In this document: piece after piece, positions 61,440-64,000 of the stretch
Position numbering within the stretch: the stretch's first letter is position 1
Layout of the letters: every line of letters begins with the position of its first letter
DNA from: Natrialba chahannaoensis JCM 10990
Lineage (GTDB): Archaea; Halobacteriota; Halobacteria; Halobacteriales; Natrialbaceae
NCBI RefSeq assembly: GCF_000337135.1
Contig: NZ_AOIN01000067.1
Span: 67,443-131,442 of the forward strand
Length of the DNA stretch: 64,000 nucleotides
Direction: 5' to 3'
Made by a program: the position numbers and the translations under genes
The notes under the pieces: model-generated
What the model was told of the DNA's origin: nothing
Seen by the model: only the letters and a program-made list of their open reading frames with translations
Databases searched by the model: none

Positions 61440-63929
61440 TTAGTGGTCGATACCGCTGAGGTCCTCGTCGCGATAGCGCCGAAGCTGGAGTTCGACCTGG
61501 TCGTTGAGACGTTCGAGTCCGTCGTCGACACCGAATTCGGGGATCACGTTGTCGGAGGCTTCAGCGATGAGGGTGCGGACGGTGTTGAACGGTCCCATTC
61601 GCGCGCCGTTCGTCGCAGGGGTGTTCTCGGATGCGAGGAGTTGTTCGATCGCGGTTTCATAGCCGGGTTTTTCGCGGAACCAGCCCTCTCGGTCGAGCCG
61701 CTCGACGGCCTCTTCGTGGATGGGGAAGTAGCCGGTTTCCTTGTGCCAGCGGGCCTGTTGTTTGGGCTGGGCGAGCCAGGCGAGAAATTCGGCGGCGGCG
61801 CGTCGCTCCTCGCGCGATGCAGCAGCAGTGATCCACAGCGAGCCGCCGCCGACGACGACACCGTGACGTTCTGCGGGAACTGGGAAGTAACCGGTACCGA
61901 CATCGAAGTCGGCGTCGCCGACAACGGACGTCAGCGACGATGTGGAGTCAATGAGCATGGCGGCGTCCCCGGCGTGAAACCGCTCTCTGGCTTTGCCGCG
62001 AGCTTCGATGCCAGGATCGTGGTAGAGGCCGTCACGATCGAGTCCGGTGAGCCAGTCGTAGACGGTCCGTCCAGCGTCGCCGTCGAGATAGGCTTCGGTC
62101 GGCGTGCCGTCGCGGCCGTTGTTTTCGTCGACCAGCGGCTGGTTCTGTTCGGCGAACCACTGTTCGATGAACCACGAGTAGTTTGCGAAGGTAATTCCGG
62201 CGTCGACGACGCCAGCGTCGACCAGTTGTTCGGCGGCGTCTCGAACCTCGTCGAAGGTTCGCGGCGGCGACGTCCGTTGGAGTCCGGCACCGTCGAACGC
62301 CGCCTCGTTGAAGTAAAGCACCGGCGTCGAGGCGTTGAACGGCATCGAGTAAAGCTGGCCGTCGGTCCGGTAGTACTCAAGGACAGGGTCGAGCAATTCG
62401 TCGAGCGAGAGGTCGTGGCCCGAAAGGACTCGTTCAACCGGGACAAAGGCGTCGCTGTCGAGGGCGCGTTTCGTCCCAATCTCGTACAGCTGTGCAATCG
62501 CCGGCGGGGAACCACGTTCGACTGCCGAGAGCGTCGCATCGAACGTCCCGCGGTAGCTTCCTTTCGATCGGGATTCGATCCGGATGCCGTCGGTCTGCGC
62601 TTCGAATTCGGCGATGAGCTCGTCGAGTAGTACTCCCTTGTCGCCACCCATCGCGTGCCAGAACTCGAGGACAGTGGCGTCGGTTTCGACGCGGACAGTG
62701 CTGGTGTCGTACGTGTCAAGGAGAGACTCGATCGCGGTCGCCCGTTCCTTGAGGGCGGAGACACTGGCGGCGACCTCGGTTAGGGAGGTGGTCTGTTCCC
62801 GCGCGGCGACGGTTACGTCGTCAGTTTTCGTTGACGTATCGTCCGAAATGTCTGCGATGTCATCGGCCATCGAGACGATCGCTTCGACGGAGGACGCCTG
62901 CTCGTCGGTCGCCTCGGAGATTTCCTCGACCGCGACGGTCGTCTCCTCGATGTCGTCGACGAGGTCGGTGAACGCTTCGAGCGCCGACTCGGCGGTTTCG
63001 AGACCGGTGGTGACGCGCTCGTGCATTTCCTCGATCTCGGCGACGGTGTCATTGGTTTCGTCCCTGATCTCGTCGATCGAGGTTTCGATCTCTGCCGTCG
63101 CGTCGTGGGCCTCCTCGGCGAGGCTCTTGATCTCGTTCGCGACGACCGCGAACCCGTTACCTTCCTCGCCGGCCTTGGCCGCCTGGATCGACGCGTTGAG
63201 TGCGAGCAGGTTCGTCTCGTCGGCGATATCGCGGATCAGTTCGACGATCCCCTCGACCTCGGCGATCCGCTCATCCAGCCGCTCGACGCTCTCGCGGGCC
63301 CGCCCGGTCCGATTGTTGATGTCGTCGAGTTCCTCGAGCGCACCCGTCGCCGCGTTGCGACCATCCTGGCCGCGTTCGGCGACGTTCTGTGCGGTTGCGG
63401 CTGCTTCCGCGGCCGAACTCGCGATCTCTTCGGTTGTGGCCGAGAGCGTCTGGAGTTCGCCCGTCGCGGTGTCGATTCGCGCGTGTTGTTCGGTTGCACT
63501 ATCGGAAATGTGCGATACCGCCGTACTCACCGTTTTACTCGTGTCCTTCACGTCGTCGACACGTGAACCGACGTGATCGCTGGCTCCGGTGACCTGCTCG
63601 CCGAACTCATCGACGTCGTCGATGGTCTCCGAAAAAGTGCGGACGAGTCGATTGAATTCCGCGGCGATCGCGGCGATGCGGTCGTCTGCTGCGTTTTCGT
63701 CTAGCCGTACCGTCAGGTCGCCGTCGGCACACCGATTCATGGCCGTTTGGACGCGCTCGAGTTCGGCATCGGCTAGATCGTCCGATTCGATACCACCGTC
63801 ACCGGACCCGCCGTTGGTGAGCCGGTTGGCCCCGTCGTTCGACTCACGGGAGTCGGATTCGCTTGCTCGGTCAGCGGTCCCCGTCTCCGTTTGCGACTGG
63901 TCGCCCGAGGAACGCGTGCCCTTCACCAT
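61440..63929 (-). CDS. Chemotaxis transducer fused to an extracellular-type solute-binding protein
   Basis: An 829-residue fusion. Residues 1-50 are polar and low-complexity, with no signal peptide or membrane helix. Residues about 52-110 form a HAMP-like unit ([13 protein letters not shown]). Residues about 110-405 are a coiled-coil MCP signalling domain whose tip is [13 protein letters not shown], then G-F-A-V-V-A-N-E-I. Residues about 417-829 are a UgpB/MalE-like binding protein ([10 protein letters not shown] then [11 protein letters not shown], and [11 protein letters not shown]). The binding domain would thus sit in the cytosol and could sense an internal sugar or phospho-sugar and signal to CheA. 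The ATG at 63929 is preferred to a Met five codons earlier. Confidence 0.9.
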   Translation of the reverse strand: MVKGTRSSGDQSQTETGTADRASESDSRESNDGANRLTNGGSGDGGIESDDLADAELERVQTAMNRCADGDLTVRLDENAADDRIAAIAAEFNRLVRTFSETIDDVDEFGEQVTGASDHVGSRVDDVKDTSKTVSTAVSHISDSATEQHARIDTATGELQTLSATTEEIASSAAEAAATAQNVAERGQDGRNAATGALEELDDINNRTGRARESVERLDERIAEVEGIVELIRDIADETNLLALNASIQAAKAGEEGNGFAVVANEIKSLAEEAHDATAEIETSIDEIRDETNDTVAEIEEMHERVTTGLETAESALEAFTDLVDDIEETTVAVEEISEATDEQASSVEAIVSMADDIADISDDTSTKTDDVTVAAREQTTSLTEVAASVSALKERATAIESLLDTYDTSTVRVETDATVLEFWHAMGGDKGVLLDELIAEFEAQTDGIRIESRSKGSYRGTFDATLSAVERGSPPAIAQLYEIGTKRALDSDAFVPVERVLSGHDLSLDELLDPVLEYYRTDGQLYSMPFNASTPVLYFNEAAFDGAGLQRTSPPRTFDEVRDAAEQLVDAGVVDAGITFANYSWFIEQWFAEQNQPLVDENNGRDGTPTEAYLDGDAGRTVYDWLTGLDRDGLYHDPGIEARGKARERFHAGDAAMLIDSTSSLTSVVGDADFDVGTGYFPVPAERHGVVVGGGSLWITAAASREERRAAAEFLAWLAQPKQQARWHKETGYFPIHEEAVERLDREGWFREKPGYETAIEQLLASENTPATNGARMGPFNTVRTLIAEASDNVIPEFGVDDGLERLNDQVELQLRRYRDEDLSGIDH

Positions 63930-64000
63930 GACTACCACCCACACAACTAACCGTTAAATATGTTTTAGCCGAACGTGAGCGTGTCATAGAAACCGTCACG

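Noticed and set aside
61443-62630. Plus-strand open frame of 395 codons
   Set aside because: It is antisense to the binding-protein part of the transducer fusion; no motif.

Overview
The window is chromosomal DNA of a halophilic archaeon (class Halobacteria). The evidence is: very acidic predicted proteins with Glu/Asp-rich tails; an archaeal TFB; twin-arginine signal peptides on exported proteins and lipoproteins; archaeal type IV pilins; the beta-CASP factor aCPSF1; a euryarchaeal gyrase operon; a SPW-repeat protein; HalOD1 sequence; and TATA boxes about 25-30 bases before many start codons. The mix of genes would fit a Natrialbales-like genus, but that is only an impression. I see no rRNA, tRNA or CRISPR array.

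Layout. 1-3.2 kb: an AT-richer accessory patch with an AbrB-like protein, a Tat-exported protein of unknown function flanked by two decayed copies of the same fragment, and two recently duplicated pilins. 3.4-9.4 kb: a relic of an integrated element or hotspot, with a LAGLIDADG-like protein, a PhiH1-repressor-like regulator, several strong hairpins, a tyrosine recombinase, a broken VapBC pair, an orphan HalOD1 piece, an Nmad3 (nucleotide modification associated) protein and a hexapeptide acyltransferase. 9.7-13.7 kb: type II NADH dehydrogenase, a DtxR-type metal regulator with palindromic operators, and a ZIP metal transporter that carries the same operators. 14-23 kb: core genes gyrB-gyrA, tfb, rnhA and its companion, and a divergent RosR-like regulator / pyrophosphatase pair with a further DtxR-like palindrome between them.

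23.5-28.4 kb: an alkaline-phosphatase-superfamily enzyme, a DUF371 protein, endonuclease III and a methyltransferase-like membrane protein interrupted by an in-frame TAG, with two copies of a miniature inverted-repeat element. 28.6-32.7 kb: a complete spermidine/putrescine-type ABC importer. 32.8-41.7 kb: a four-PAS histidine kinase, TnpB/IS605 relics, aCPSF1, an acidic lipoprotein, NucS and a PEBP protein. 41.9-53.2 kb: MutS, a CHY zinc finger, and a complete divergent gas-vesicle cluster, gvpO-gvpN-gvpA (minus) against gvpF-G-H-I-J-K-L-M (plus). It lacks gvpC and the regulators gvpD and gvpE, and its accessory proteins are enlarged by zinc-finger-like, Gly-rich or acidic segments.

53.3-64 kb: small zinc proteins, a Gfo/Idh oxidoreductase, a zinc alcohol dehydrogenase, MsrA, a MaoC dehydratase, a collapsed polysaccharide deacetylase, an ArsR-SRPBCC pair, a GYD protein and a third miniature element. 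The most unusual gene closes the window: a predicted cytosolic chemotaxis transducer fused at its C-terminus to a sugar-type solute-binding protein.

The best candidates for something not described before are this transducer / binding-protein fusion, the shared metal-regulator palindromes (including the one between rosR and ppa), the miniature-element family, the hairpin cluster in front of the integrase, and the regulator-less gas-vesicle cluster.
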